64,000 bases of DNA from Herbaspirillum autotrophicum (GTDB lineage Bacteria > Pseudomonadota > Gammaproteobacteria > Burkholderiales > Burkholderiaceae_D), in the NCBI RefSeq assembly GCF_001189915.1, contig NZ_LFLS01000022.1:44622-108621 (forward strand), given 5' to 3'. Shown here piece by piece: positions 17,852-27,450 of this stretch; the stretch's first letter is position 1, and the number at the start of each line of letters is the position of its first letter. Below the pieces are notes generated by a model. That model saw only the letters and a program-made list of their open reading frames with translations, did no database searches and had not been told where the DNA came from. A program made the translations under genes and the position numbers.

Positions 17852-18244
17852 ATGGAACATAAGCATCCTCAGTCTGAGTCTGGCAATCCCGGCCTGGTGG
17901 CCGGATTGCTGGGCATCACCCGCAACCTGCTGGCATTGATCATCAACCGCATTGAACTGGCCGCGCTGGAATTTTCCGAAATCGGCGCCAATCTGGTTCG
18001 TTTCGTGGTGATGTTCTCGCTGGCAATCGTCGCCTTGTGGTTTGCCGTCGCATTCTGGACGGTGCTGCTGGTCTTTCTCGCCTGGGAATCGTGGGGCTGG
18101 AAAATTCTGTTTTTGTTCGGCGCATTGTTTACTGCCATCGCCGGGATTCTGGCCTGGCAGGCAAGAGCATTGCTGCAAAAAGAAAAACTGGCGCTGCCGG
18201 CCACCATGGCGGAGTTGCGTAAAGACCGCGATGCCTTGCTGTAA
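17852..18244 (+). CDS. YqjE-like membrane protein (phage-holin superfamily)
   Basis: A 130-residue protein with two hydrophobic segments (FVVMFSLAIVALWFAVAFW around 50-70 and ILFLFGALFTAIAGILAW around 85-105), preceded by an amphipathic NLLALIINRIELAALEFSE stretch. This is the layout of the YqjE / holin-3_6 family. The ATG at 17852 begins 14 bases after the YqjD-like stop, so the genes are probably co-transcribed. The biochemical role of the family is not established. A longer open frame back to 17768 only overlaps the previous gene. Confidence 0.82.
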   Translation: MEHKHPQSESGNPGLVAGLLGITRNLLALIINRIELAALEFSEIGANLVRFVVMFSLAIVALWFAVAFWTVLLVFLAWESWGWKILFLFGALFTAIAGILAWQARALLQKEKLALPATMAELRKDRDALL

Positions 18245-18255
18245 ATGAGGAAAGC

Positions 18256-18642
18256 ATGACGCAAGATCACAAATCCGAAATGACGACAGAAGAACGCAAG
18301 CGCTTGCTGCTGGCAGAAGGTGCCTTGCTGCGGATCGGCATCATGGATGCGCGCAGCGTTGTGCGCGGCAATCTGAATCCCGAGTCGCTGGCAAAAGGCG
18401 CACTCAACCGTGTTGTCGGCGCTGCCTATTCGACCTTCGGCGGCGCATTTTCGGGCGGCAACCTGCAGGCCTTGTCACCGTTGCTGATTGGTGGGGTATC
18501 CCTGTTGACCAAGCGTTATCTGCGCAAGCCGCTCATGTATGGCAGTGTGATCAGCGCTGTCGCCAGCCTTGCGTATTATCTGAGCAAAAAAAAGAAGCGG
18601 CCCGACAGCGATGCTGATGCATCCGTGCCGGACGGTGAATGA
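18256..18642 (+). CDS. Small membrane-associated hypothetical protein (YqjK position)
   Basis: A 128-residue protein with GAGGAAAGC before its ATG. It has a charged N-terminus (EERKRLLLAEGALLRIGIMDA), a Gly-rich middle (AAYSTFGGAFSGG) and a hydrophobic helix near 85-108 (MYGSVISAVASLAYYL), then a KKKK stretch and an acidic tail. It sits 11 bases after the YqjE-like gene, where E. coli has YqjK, and is probably in the same operon. I cannot assign it to a family with confidence. Confidence 0.75.
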   Translation: MTQDHKSEMTTEERKRLLLAEGALLRIGIMDARSVVRGNLNPESLAKGALNRVVGAAYSTFGGAFSGGNLQALSPLLIGGVSLLTKRYLRKPLMYGSVISAVASLAYYLSKKKKRPDSDADASVPDGE

Positions 18643-18697
18643 AAAAAATCAATACAGGCACGCTGCTCGGGCGGTACGTGTCGCGAAAGGAAATATC

Positions 18698-19354
18698 ATG
18701 CGTAAATTGATGACCGTCGGCGCACTGGCGCTGACACTGGCAGCCACCGGCTGTGCCGACATGTCTGCCACTCAACGTGGCACGGCCACCGGTGCCGGCA
18801 TCGGCGCCGGTCTGGGCGGCATCCTCGGTGCGGCCACCGGTGGTGGCGGTGGCGGTCGTGCAGTTGGCGGTGCGGCCATCGGCGGCGCGCTTGGCGCGGT
18901 CATCGGCAACGTCTGGTCTACCCGCATGGAAAACCAGAAACGTGCGATGGAGCAGGCAACCGCCGGCACCGGCGTGCAGGTGACCCAGACTGCGGATAAT
19001 CGCCTGAAGCTGGAAATCCCGAGCGATATTTCTTTTGATACCGGCCGCGCCGACATCAAGCCGAATTTCCGTCCGGTGCTCGATAAATTCGCGACGACGC
19101 TCAATGACAATCCGGCGACCACGGTCACCATCGTCGGTCATACCGACAGTACCGGCAGCGATGCGATCAATAATCCTTTGTCGATGGAACGCGCCAGCCG
19201 CACACGCGATTACCTGAGCGCCCGCGGCGTCAATGGCAACCGCTTCCGGGTGGAAGGACATGGTTCCCACGAGCCGCTCGTGGACAACAACACGGAAGCC
19301 AACCGCGCGCGCAATCGCCGGGTCGAGATTTTCGTCGCTGAACCACAGCGTTGA
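18698..19354 (+). CDS. OmpA-family outer-membrane lipoprotein (YiaD-like)
   Basis: A 218-residue lipoprotein. The signal peptide ends in LAATGC, a lipobox with Cys20. Glycine-zipper repeats (GAGIGAGLGGILGAATGG, GGAAIGGALGAVIGN) cover about 30-70. A C-terminal OmpA peptidoglycan-binding domain (about 110-215) contains VGHTDSTGSD and the NxxLSxxRA-like segment NPLSMERASRTRDYL, with the terminal NRARNRRVEI motif. It likely anchors the outer membrane to peptidoglycan. The ATG at 18698 follows GAAAGGAAATATC. A GC-rich 7-bp hairpin directly after the stop (19355-19375) lacks a T-run. Confidence 0.9.
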   Translation: MRKLMTVGALALTLAATGCADMSATQRGTATGAGIGAGLGGILGAATGGGGGGRAVGGAAIGGALGAVIGNVWSTRMENQKRAMEQATAGTGVQVTQTADNRLKLEIPSDISFDTGRADIKPNFRPVLDKFATTLNDNPATTVTIVGHTDSTGSDAINNPLSMERASRTRDYLSARGVNGNRFRVEGHGSHEPLVDNNTEANRARNRRVEIFVAEPQR

Positions 19355-19628
19355 GCGGGCGGGCACCACGCCCGCACGTTGCTTCAATGTAGTGTGAGTC
19401 GATCCGGATCAGCGCAGTCTGATTGCCGCTGATCCGATTGACTGCAGCGCTGCACACTATTGCCCTGTTCGCATTTCGCCATCCAGTCGCACTCTTTTTT
19501 GCAGTGCGCCAAGACCGCCAGCCAGCTTTCGTCTGAGCCTGGAATCACTCGAAGTTCATCCATAGTCATACCAATGCTGATCGCCGTCGGTCATCGTTAC
19601 TGCATTTTTATCAGCGAGAGGGTTCGTC

Positions 19629-21527
19629 ATGATCAAAGCAGAGCGCAGTATTGCTGCGTCAAATGATGTGCTGTCGGCCGCCGTTGTGCCGTCGGATGAG
19701 TTTGTGCACGGGAGTCACGACACTTCTGCGGTGGTCAGGATAGCCGGTGTTGGTGATGGTACTGATCCGGTATTGATGACGGGACTGCAAGATCCGACCT
19801 ACGCTACCTCGATCGCCCGGGCCAGAGAGCAGATCCGGGTCAGGCGCTCAGCTGCCTCGCCCCCGCAACAGGTCGCAGCATCAGTAACACCGCCTGCGGT
19901 TGCCGGGCGCTTTCCGGACCGGATCAGCAACAGCGTGCTGCATGTGACGTCGCGCGACAAGTTGCCGGGCAGTGCGAACGAGCAGGAACAACTTTGGGCT
20001 ATACGGCAGAATCGTCTGGAGGCAATCGCGCTGACGCGCAATTTCCCGCAGCCGACGGCAGTTGCAGCACGCTGGTTGCGACAACATATCAAAGATCTTT
20101 ACGGACAGGATGTCGACCCCGATACATGCCATCTGGTCCGTTTCAAGGAGGGTTCACTGACCAGCAATTCCCAAGGCATTCCGGATGCTGCCTGTACCCT
20201 GAGTGAAGTCGCGGCTTCCGGTGCCGATGGTGTCAGAGGCTGGAAAAGTTGCGACATCGCAGAACTCAACAGCAAATTCGGCATATATAAACACAATCGA
20301 CCGGAAGCCGCTTACGACATGCGGCAGCAGATTCCTCTGCAGGCCAGCGAATTGAAGGATTTGTTGCGTGGCTATGATCGCAACCTTGAGTATGAGCACG
20401 CGGTGAAGATTTTCTGGGAGCAGCACCGGGCGGATTACCGGCGTCTGCTTGCCGACAGTTTCAACGTCTCACTGATGCAGCAGCATCGGGATGGCAAACT
20501 GTCGGAGAGCAGCTTCAATCTGATACAGCAGTCATTGCAGAATGCCGGTTTTCAGGGGCAGGTATTCAGCTTCGATCTGGCGGGTAACCGGGCTGCCGAT
20601 ATGCTGCGTTTCAGGATTCCGGAAACCAATCGCGTCGTCCTGTACATGCCGGGGCAGCAATACCCTTTTCACGAGTTCAACAGCGAAGGGAAACTGCGCG
20701 AATGGGTAGCGGCCCTGGCCACCAGCAAGAGCGGACGGGAACAGATCGGCAGCCATTTTTCGAGCATGCAGCGCGAGCTGCACGGCGTTAATGCATTCCT
20801 TAAGCGGCTGGCAGAGACTCCGCTTGAGCGCAAAAAAATCAATCAGATCGACCGCTTCGGTACTTCCGGCATCATGCACGACTTTTTGCCGCGCCTTGTC
20901 TTGTGGGGCGTGGAGAAATCTCTGCAAGATGCCCAGTTCGGTATTGCCCGCCTCGGTTCCGGCAATGACCAGCAACAGGCCGCATCGGTGTTGGCGCCAT
21001 TGCTGGCGGCGCCCGACAGTCGTACCGCGCGGACGGCCTTGACGGTACTGGCCAGCCAATCCATGGCGCAGGAGTTTGATACATTTCTGGAACACGCCAG
21101 CGCCAGGGGACTGCGCAAGAACAAGCTCAATGCGGTGCTCGGTGCATTCTCGGTCCCGCAGGTTGAAGATCCGGTGCAGATCCGCAAGCGACTGGAGCGC
21201 ATTGAACACCGTATGGCGCGGGTCGATGAGGCTTATCGCAACGTGGCGCTGCAACTGCAGGCGGTGTTCAAGCCGGGGCCGCACACCATGTCGATGCGCT
21301 CAGCGCGGGCGGCGCAGTGGGCACTGAAACAAGCGCATGCCTTGCAGGAAATCGGTATTCCCGGATACCGCAATATCTCGGCACCGGCATGGTCGGAGGC
21401 AATTCGTCAGATGAAACAAACGGGAGTTTCCGCAGGCAAGCTCGATATCCGGACGCTCGCCGATCAGGCATTTTTGCTGAACCAGATTCCGCAGCATCTG
21501 TGGGGCGAGGCGACAAATGACGTCTGA
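19629..21527 (+). CDS. Dermonecrotic-toxin-like protein lacking a glycosyltransferase domain
   Basis: A 632-residue protein. It appears to share with the three large paralogues the region with an FW...Y...L block (FWEQHRADYRRLLADSF near 262), a Phe-rich beta segment and VLYMPGQQYPFHEF near 339. The corresponding blocks in paralogue C are FERFWHRP and MLMIPGQPIMEFASS, in the same order and at similar spacing. This matches the DUF6543-like 'dermonecrotic toxin' pattern, assigned by eye only. The aromatic module and glycosyltransferase are absent. The remaining 250 residues are helical with no recognised domain. ATG at 19629, AGAGGG upstream. It could be a separate effector, a partner, or a shortened relative; there is no sign of frameshift. 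Confidence 0.6.
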   Translation: MIKAERSIAASNDVLSAAVVPSDEFVHGSHDTSAVVRIAGVGDGTDPVLMTGLQDPTYATSIARAREQIRVRRSAASPPQQVAASVTPPAVAGRFPDRISNSVLHVTSRDKLPGSANEQEQLWAIRQNRLEAIALTRNFPQPTAVAARWLRQHIKDLYGQDVDPDTCHLVRFKEGSLTSNSQGIPDAACTLSEVAASGADGVRGWKSCDIAELNSKFGIYKHNRPEAAYDMRQQIPLQASELKDLLRGYDRNLEYEHAVKIFWEQHRADYRRLLADSFNVSLMQQHRDGKLSESSFNLIQQSLQNAGFQGQVFSFDLAGNRAADMLRFRIPETNRVVLYMPGQQYPFHEFNSEGKLREWVAALATSKSGREQIGSHFSSMQRELHGVNAFLKRLAETPLERKKINQIDRFGTSGIMHDFLPRLVLWGVEKSLQDAQFGIARLGSGNDQQQAASVLAPLLAAPDSRTARTALTVLASQSMAQEFDTFLEHASARGLRKNKLNAVLGAFSVPQVEDPVQIRKRLERIEHRMARVDEAYRNVALQLQAVFKPGPHTMSMRSARAAQWALKQAHALQEIGIPGYRNISAPAWSEAIRQMKQTGVSAGKLDIRTLADQAFLLNQIPQHLWGEATNDV

Positions 21528-21573
21528 ACCTTGTGCTGTGCAGCGATCAGGCGAGGAAGTATTCGCGGCAGAT

Positions 21574-21601
21574 AAAAAAAATGCCGCGCTGAGCGCGGCA
21601 T
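21574..21601 (-). terminator. Rho-independent terminator after the cytochrome c gene
   Basis: Stem ATGCCGCGC / GCGCGGCAT (21581-21589 with 21593-21601) and loop TGA. On the minus strand the stem is followed by a run of T (complement of A 21574-21580). It lies just beyond the cytochrome stop and may also slow transcripts arriving from the toxin-like gene on the other strand. Confidence 0.9.
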
Positions 21602-21632
21602 TTCCGGTATTTCCGTACAGCCGGTGACGGCC

Positions 21633-22202
21633 TTATTTCTTTTCTTCTGCCGCCGGTGCTGCTGCTGGTGCAGCCGCTGCTGCCGGAGCCGCAGCCTTCA
21701 CCTCAGGTTCCTTGAACTTGGCGCCGGACTGGTTGGCCATGTAAACCACGGTACGTGCAATTTCGATATCATCCAGATCAGGATTGCCGCCCTTGGCAGG
21801 CATGGCGCGCAGACCGTTGATCGCGTGCGACACCAGCTTGTCATAGCCTTCGCCGATGCGTGCTTTCCAGGAAGCTTCGTCGCCAACTTTCGGCGCACCT
21901 GCAACACCGGCACCATGGCATGCGGCGCAAGTCGATTTGTAGACTTCTTCGCCGCTCAGCAATTGCTTCGGCGCGGTGGAATCGCGGAAGGTAAAACCAT
22001 CGTCCGCAACCGGCTTGATGCGGGCGGTAATCATTTCTGCGGTCTGGCTTTCGGAGCCGGCACCGGTCTTTTGTGCGTTGGTCACATATTCCACCAGCAA
22101 CACGATACAGATGATGGGGACCAAGAAGCCTGCGGCAACAGCGGCGATCAGTTGCTTTGGTGTTTTAATTGCTGATTCGTGTTCGTTATGTGCGTCGCTC
22201 AT
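21633..22202 (-). CDS. Membrane-anchored cytochrome c5-type protein
   Basis: A 189-residue protein. An N-terminal anchor (IAAVAAGFLVPIICIVLLVEYV, about 19-40) is followed by a periplasmic class I cytochrome c domain. It carries C92-A-A-C95-H96 for covalent haem attachment and a probable axial Met134 in AMPAKGG. The C-terminus is an Ala/Pro-rich tail ending in EEKK. This is the c5/CycB-like layout of monohaem carriers that feed terminal oxidases; its partner cannot be identified here. Start is supported by GAGGGAATCC before the ATG. It is a single gene with its own terminator. Confidence 0.92.
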   Translation of the reverse strand: MSDAHNEHESAIKTPKQLIAAVAAGFLVPIICIVLLVEYVTNAQKTGAGSESQTAEMITARIKPVADDGFTFRDSTAPKQLLSGEEVYKSTCAACHGAGVAGAPKVGDEASWKARIGEGYDKLVSHAINGLRAMPAKGGNPDLDDIEIARTVVYMANQSGAKFKEPEVKAAAPAAAAAPAAAPAAEEKK

Positions 22203-22449
22203 GGATTCCCTCAGTGCAATTTTTCTTCGAAAGCGGCGGCTGGGACAGCGTCAAAACCAGTACGGGTGACCGTTCAAGACGTGCTACCTCGCCAAACCCT
22301 TGATTATAGACGCAATATAATCTATTTGGAATGGAAAATAGTTGCTTTGCGTGGACGCCGGAGCAGAAAAACTGTATCCTTCAGACCTCTCCGAACTTGT
22401 TCATGATCTTGTCTGTAGACAGTGAACTGGTTCTGACATTACCTTACAT

Positions 22450-22525
22450 GCGGCTGTAGCTCAGTGGATAGAGTATTGGCCTCCGAAGCCAAGGGTCGCT
22501 GGTTCGATTCCAGCCAGCCGCACCA
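22450..22525 (+). tRNA. tRNA-Arg (anticodon CCG)
   Basis: A 76-base cloverleaf. Acceptor GCGGCTG pairs with CAGCCGC, the D-arm contains AGCTCAGTGGATAGAG, and the anticodon stem TTGGC/GCCAA encloses CTCCGAA, giving anticodon CCG for codon CGG. The T-arm is CGCTGGTTCGATTCCAGCC and CCA is encoded. It stands alone between the cytochrome and permease genes. Confidence 0.97.
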
Positions 22526-22755
22526 GTCAAGGCAATGCCCGTCGTTTGCACCTGCTGCCGCAGTGATTCTGTGATGCCTGCCTCCCGCAGTTGCAACGCT
22601 CCTGATAGTTACCAATTCATCCATATATCGCCAGCCACGCTGTGGCCCAACCGTGCCGTCTGGATCCGGTCCCGCATCAGGCTGCTGCTCCCCCGGCGCT
22701 GCATGACTGACAACCACCCGATATGCAGGCCCGGCGTCGCAGACCAGCGCCCGTA

Positions 22756-23517
22756 TCAACACCAATAACGTTGCGCATAGATCAGGCTCATCACCATTCC
22801 CGCCGCAATAACACACCAGCGCACGATATGCGCCGGCAGTACGCGTACCAGCATGCCGCCGGCATAGCCGCCCGGCAGGGCGCCGGCCAGCATGATGGAG
22901 GTTTCTTGCCATTTCACGGCATCCTGAATGATGAAGATGGTGATCGCCGCTAGGCTGACAGCGGTGGCCAACATGTTCTTCAATACCTTGACCTTGCGAA
23001 TATCGTCCGGCTCGGCAAGCGCCAGTACCGCGGTCAGGATAATTCCCAGCGCGGCGCCAAAGAAGCCGCCATACACCGCGGCACAGGTCAGCGTCGCCAA
23101 GCCTCCCGTTCTCGAAATCTCAGCGCCACGGCGCCGGCGCCCGGCCCAGGCACTGATGCGGGGCGCGCAGGCAAACAGCAGGGTAGCAAAGGCAACCAGC
23201 GCCGGCACCGGCAATACGAACAGATGGTCGGGCAGCGCCAGCAGCAACAACGCACCCATCACGCCGCCTGCCACGCATAGCGCCAGCGAGAGCATGAGGT
23301 GCCGGTCAAGCCGGGGAAATTTTTCGCGATCAGCGAACGCGGCAATCAGGTGACCGGGAGCGATCGCTACCGCGTTGGACGCATTTGCAGTGACCGGCGC
23401 CAGCCCGGCTGCCAGCATCACGGGAAACGTAATCAGCGTGGCGCCGCCTGCCAGCGCATTGATGATGCCGCCGGCGACGCCGGAAAAAAACAATAGTGCA
23501 ATGATCGTCCAATCCAT
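22756..23517 (-). CDS. TauE/SafE-family sulfite/anion exporter-like permease
   Basis: A 253-residue polytopic inner-membrane protein with about eight hydrophobic segments. The N-terminal GVAGGIINALAGGATLITFP motif and the repeated second-half GGFFGAALGIILTAVL element typify TauE/SafE (DUF81) permeases. These move sulfite, sulfoacetate or other small anions; the substrate here cannot be deduced. AGGAAAGGC precedes the ATG. No sulfur-metabolism gene adjoins. Downstream (22526-22755) I see no gene. Confidence 0.85.
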   Translation of the reverse strand: MDWTIIALLFFSGVAGGIINALAGGATLITFPVMLAAGLAPVTANASNAVAIAPGHLIAAFADREKFPRLDRHLMLSLALCVAGGVMGALLLLALPDHLFVLPVPALVAFATLLFACAPRISAWAGRRRRGAEISRTGGLATLTCAAVYGGFFGAALGIILTAVLALAEPDDIRKVKVLKNMLATAVSLAAITIFIIQDAVKWQETSIMLAGALPGGYAGGMLVRVLPAHIVRWCVIAAGMVMSLIYAQRYWC

Positions 23518-23568
23518 GAATAGCCTTTCCTGAATCAGGGCAGACTAACCAATTCGCAAGCGGATGAT

Positions 23569-24297
23569 CTAGAACGTTTGTGACTGTTGCATGCTGTCGC
23601 GATAGGCACGTGGCGTGATACCGAAGACGCGGAAGAAATGCCGGCCAAAATGACTCTGGTCAGCAAAGCCGAGATCGGCTACGGTAGCGGCGACGGCAAC
23701 GCCATCCCGCAGTTGTCTGCGTGCCGCGTTCAACCGGCTGACGATGCGGTAAGCATGCGGGGACATGCCAACGTCGCGGGTGAAGTTGCGACTGAATGCT
23801 TCGCGGCTCAGGCCGGCAGACAGGGCGATGGCGCCAATCGATTCCAGGCTGGAGCGGAATTCTTGCAACCAGGGCAGTGGTGCGATTGCCGGCATATTCA
23901 ATGGCGTCGAATAAAAATGGTCTGCCGCCGCCTGCAATAAAGACGTCACATCAAGGCCATTGGCATCCGGTTTGATGTTCCGGATATCCGGCACTGCAGG
24001 CAACTGCGGTGCATGAGATGGCGGGTAATAGATATTCAGGCATCTGGTGCCGGGATGGGAATGCGGCAGACTGCGATGCGGCAATCCGGGCGGGATGCAG
24101 AGACATTGTCCGGCATTGACCTGCAGCACCTGCGTGCCGGCTTCAAACTTGCGGCTGCCGGAGAGAACCATGGTCAGTTGTCCTTCATCATGAAAATGGG
24201 CCGCCAGCGCCGGCGCTGATGTGCCGCTCCATACGCCATACTCGGCAGGGGTGGTGCCATCTTCAGTCCGGTAAGTCCAGTAATCATGCCGAGACAT
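23569..24297 (-). CDS. AraC-family transcriptional regulator
   Basis: A 242-residue regulator. The N-terminal cupin-like sensor (about 1-120) includes HFHDEGQLTMVLSGSRKF and QCLCIPPGLPH. The C-terminal double helix-turn-helix (about 145-240) carries GLSREAFSRNFTRDVGMSP and FADQSHFGRHFFRVFGITP, the AraC/XylS signature. The ATG at 24297 has GAGG six bases upstream and is preferred to the one at 24309. It may control the adjacent TauE/SafE permease, which is transcribed the same way 51 bases downstream. The effector is unknown. Confidence 0.9.
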   Translation of the reverse strand: MSRHDYWTYRTEDGTTPAEYGVWSGTSAPALAAHFHDEGQLTMVLSGSRKFEAGTQVLQVNAGQCLCIPPGLPHRSLPHSHPGTRCLNIYYPPSHAPQLPAVPDIRNIKPDANGLDVTSLLQAAADHFYSTPLNMPAIAPLPWLQEFRSSLESIGAIALSAGLSREAFSRNFTRDVGMSPHAYRIVSRLNAARRQLRDGVAVAATVADLGFADQSHFGRHFFRVFGITPRAYRDSMQQSQTF

Positions 24298-24842
24298 AAG
24301 CATCCTCATTCTTAAAACAGATCAGTCAGTCGTGCCGCTGATAACACGCCGTGCATTTTACAAGACCGTTGCAAGGCATTATCACAACCACGGATTGGTT
24401 GTTTCGTCATGTTTGGTGATGGCGACAAGGGCGCGCAGTCACGGCCGCAGTTATCTGCGGAAATGTCGTCTTGGCAGGTTTTTGTTGTCGATTTGCTTAT
24501 ATTTCCGGTTCGCCGCAACAAGACGCAGTCGGTATCTGAACTTGCCGTCTGGCAAGCTGCGGGCCGCATTGCGGGGAAGGGTGGGGGGAAACGATATGCG
24601 CGGACCGGATCGGCATCGCAGAATGACCGCTTGCCGGTCAATTTTTTTGTGGTCCGTTCACCAATTTGTCGCTGTTCTGTAAATGTATGGTTATTCCCAC
24701 ATACCGCTGGCAATTAGCGCATATAACGCCCTGATCTTGCAGCAAAAATTTGACGGATGCGAACGCTAGCCTTTATAATCGCCGGGCTTCTGAAACGCCG
24801 TCTGCTCATATTGAGTGCGGCCTTGCACGATATTGGATATAT
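24298..24842. other. Intergenic region before the ATP synthase operon
   Basis: A 545-base gap between the divergent AraC and atpI genes. It contains the probable atp promoter at 24750-24779 and presumably the AraC promoter at the left end. Several open frames cross it but none has a convincing ribosome binding site or protein-like composition. In relatives parA/parB often precede atpI; they are not here. Confidence 0.6.
24750..24779 (+). promoter_or_regulatory. Sigma-70-type promoter of the atp operon
   Basis: TTGACG (24750-24755), an 18-base spacer, and a perfect TATAAT (24774-24779), 63 bases before atpI. Match to consensus is 5/6 and 6/6. No other good promoter was seen between here and atpB. 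Confidence 0.75.
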
Positions 24843-25187
24843 ATGCTGCGTATCATCCTTTTGCAGCTTGTGACCATGGTTGTCGCTGCAGGTGTAGCAG
24901 GTTTGCTGGGCGGTGCAACCGCGTTGTGGTCGGCGTTACTGGGGGGGATCTGCTGTGTCGTTCCCAACGGTCTGTTCGCCCTGCGACTGTTCACAAGTAC
25001 CCGCAAGCCTGGTGGAGCCGACCCGATGACGTTTTTGTTCGGGGAATTTATCAAGATTGCTACGACTCTTGCGCTCATGGGCGCAGTTGTTTGGTTGTAC
25101 CGCGATGTGAACTGGCTCGCATTCATCCTGGCCTTCATCGTGGTGCTTAAAAGTTATTTTATTTTACTGTTTAGACATCGACCATGA
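24843..25187 (+). CDS. atpI: ATP synthase protein I
   Basis: A 114-residue membrane protein with four hydrophobic segments, in the first position of the atp operon. AtpI assists assembly of the c-ring or Mg2+ handling and is not part of the final enzyme. The open frame runs from 24750, but the ATG at 24843 starts directly at the first helix ([14 protein letters not shown]), as in relatives. Its stop overlaps the atpB start by four bases (ATGA), indicating translational coupling. Confidence 0.85.
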   Translation: MLRIILLQLVTMVVAAGVAGLLGGATALWSALLGGICCVVPNGLFALRLFTSTRKPGGADPMTFLFGEFIKIATTLALMGAVVWLYRDVNWLAFILAFIVVLKSYFILLFRHRP

Positions 25188-25999
25188 CCGCTGCTGCGCA
25201 CGCACCTACCGCCTCCGAATACATTGTCCACCATCTCGGGCATTTTTCTTCGCAACACCAATCCAAGATCGTTGACTTCACGATCTTCAATCTCGATACC
25301 ATTTTCTGGTCTGTCGTCTGCGGCGTGTTCGCCTGTCTGATGATGTACCTGGCTGCGCGCAAGGCAACTTCCGGCGTGCCGGGACGTTTCCAGTCGTTCG
25401 TCGAAATGGTGGTCGAAATGGTTGAAGACCAGTCGAAGGCCATCGTGCACGGCGACCGCAGCTTCATCGCGCCGCTGGCGCTGACCGTGTTCATCTGGGT
25501 CGCCCTGATGAACTCGCTCGACTTCCTGCCGGTCGATCTGGTCTCGGGCACCATGCGCTTCATGGGCATGGAAGAAATCCATCACCGTATCGTTCCTACC
25601 GCCGACCTCAACGGTACCCTCGGCATTGCGCTGGGCGTGCTGGCACTGATGCTGTACTACAGCGTCAAGATCAAGGGCCTCGGCGGTTTCATTCATGAAT
25701 TGTTTGCAGCACCGTTCGGCATCTGGCTGGCACCGTTCAACCTGTTGCTCAACATTATCGAATTCGCCGCGAAAACCGTGTCTCTGGGCATGCGACTTTT
25801 CGGCAACATGTATGCGGGTGAGCTGTTGTTCTTGCTGATCGCATTGCTGGGATCTGCTGCTACGGCGTTCGGCTTTGTCGGCCACGTCATTGCAGGTTCG
25901 ATCTGGGCAATTTTCCACATCCTGATTGTGTTGCTGCAAGCATTCATTTTCATGATGTTGACTCTGGTGTATATCGGCCAGGCGCACGAAGCGCATTAA
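25184..25999 (+). CDS. atpB: F1Fo ATP synthase subunit a
   Basis: A 271-residue integral membrane subunit forming the proton half-channels beside the c-ring. The essential arginine helix is visible as [16 protein letters not shown] near 200, with the final helices [16 protein letters not shown] and the [12 protein letters not shown] tail. Length and motifs match proton-type enzymes of betaproteobacteria. It overlaps atpI by four bases and precedes atpE by 76. Confidence 0.97.
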   Translation: MTAAAHAPTASEYIVHHLGHFSSQHQSKIVDFTIFNLDTIFWSVVCGVFACLMMYLAARKATSGVPGRFQSFVEMVVEMVEDQSKAIVHGDRSFIAPLALTVFIWVALMNSLDFLPVDLVSGTMRFMGMEEIHHRIVPTADLNGTLGIALGVLALMLYYSVKIKGLGGFIHELFAAPFGIWLAPFNLLLNIIEFAAKTVSLGMRLFGNMYAGELLFLLIALLGSAATAFGFVGHVIAGSIWAIFHILIVLLQAFIFMMLTLVYIGQAHEAH

Positions 26000-26066
26000 C
26001 AAGGCTTCTGCTGTAATGTTTTTTGGTTTGTCTTTTTGATCTTTGTATTAACTTTTAACTTTCTAA

Positions 26067-26321
<255 letters not shown>

Positions 26322-26396
26322 TTCGGGCGGCATAGCCGATTCTCTGCTGAATCTAATTGAAGGTTCAGCACACGTTATTCTGAGAAGGACATTACC

Positions 26397-26867
26397 GTGA
26401 ACTTAAATGCAACATTGTTTGCGCAGTTCGTGGTCTTCTTTATCCTCGCCGGCTTTACGATGAAATTCGTATGGCCGCCGCTGATTAAAGCGCTCGATGA
26501 GCGCGCAAAGAAGATTGCGGACGGCTTGGCTGCGGCTGACCGCGGCAAGGCAGATCTGGCGGCAGCAGAAAAGCGCGCCCAGGCAGAGCTGGCAACAGCG
26601 CGCGACGAAGGCCAAAAACGTATCGGCGAGGCTGAAAAACGCGCTCAGTTGATTATCGACGAAGCGAAGAAAACCGCTTCCGAAGAAGCAGCACGCATCA
26701 TCGCCAATGCAAAGGCAGATGCAGAGCAGCAAGTGACCAAAGCGCGTGAAGAGCTGCGTGGCGAAGTTGCGACCCTCGCGGTCAAAGGCGCCGAGCAGAT
26801 CCTGAAGCGTGAAGTCAATGCAGCGGCGCATGCCGATTTGCTGAACCAACTGAAAACAGAGCTGTAA
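26397..26867 (+). CDS. atpF: F1Fo ATP synthase subunit b
   Basis: A 156-residue peripheral-stalk subunit. One N-terminal membrane helix ([20 protein letters not shown]) is followed by a long Ala/Lys/Glu-rich helix (about 35-150) that dimerises as a right-handed coiled coil. The start is GTG at 26397 behind GAGAAGGACATTACC. atpH begins one base after its stop. Confidence 0.96.
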   Translation: MNLNATLFAQFVVFFILAGFTMKFVWPPLIKALDERAKKIADGLAAADRGKADLAAAEKRAQAELATARDEGQKRIGEAEKRAQLIIDEAKKTASEEAARIIANAKADAEQQVTKAREELRGEVATLAVKGAEQILKREVNAAAHADLLNQLKTEL

Positions 26868-26868
26868 T

Positions 26869-27402
26869 ATGGCCGAACTCGCAACGATTGCCCGCCCTTA
26901 CGCTGAAGCCCTGTTTCGTGTGGCCAAGGCCGGCAGCCTTGCGGCCTGGTCCGATCTCGTATCCGAGATGGCTCAAGCTGCAGCACATCCTGATGTCAAG
27001 GCGCTCGCGCAAAATCCGGCGCTGTCGGACCAGCAGGTCGCATCCGCGTTTTCTTCCGTACTGAAAACGCCGCTGAGCATCGAAGCGCAAAACTTCATCA
27101 ATGCTCTGGTCGAAAATGGCCGCCTTGAACTCTTGCCCGAAATCGCTACGCAATTCCATGCATTGAAAAATGCCCAGGAAGGCGCAGCCGATGCCGAAAT
27201 CACCAGCGCGTTCGAATTGAACGCAGCGCAACTGAAGGATCTGGTTGCGACACTGGAAAAGAAATTCGGCCGCAAGCTCAATCCGTCGGTAACGGTGGAC
27301 AGTGGTTTGATCGGTGGTGTGCGTGTGGTTGTTGGTGACGAAGTATTCGATACCTCGGTGCGCGCGAAGCTGCAGCAGTTACATGTTGCTTTGGCTGCGT
27401 AA
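26869..27402 (+). CDS. atpH: F1Fo ATP synthase subunit delta
   Basis: A 177-residue delta (OSCP) subunit that links the b dimer to the top of the F1 head. [15 protein letters not shown] is the family N-terminal signature. [25 protein letters not shown] near 135-160 is the C-terminal signature, broken here only for description. It sits between atpF and atpA, as usual. Confidence 0.96.
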   Translation: MAELATIARPYAEALFRVAKAGSLAAWSDLVSEMAQAAAHPDVKALAQNPALSDQQVASAFSSVLKTPLSIEAQNFINALVENGRLELLPEIATQFHALKNAQEGAADAEITSAFELNAAQLKDLVATLEKKFGRKLNPSVTVDSGLIGGVRVVVGDEVFDTSVRAKLQQLHVALAA

Positions 27403-27450
27403 TCGCCTGAGACCCTAGCGTAAGCGATAGAAAAATTTTTAGGAGTTAGT

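Noticed and set aside
19384..19569. Minus-strand 61-residue Cys-containing frame
   Set aside because: Reads somewhat protein-like but has no clear ribosome binding site or family, and lies in the probable control region of the 632-residue gene.
24298..24749. Small genes in the gap before atpI
   Set aside because: Open frames on both strands lack ribosome binding sites and resemble no protein family.
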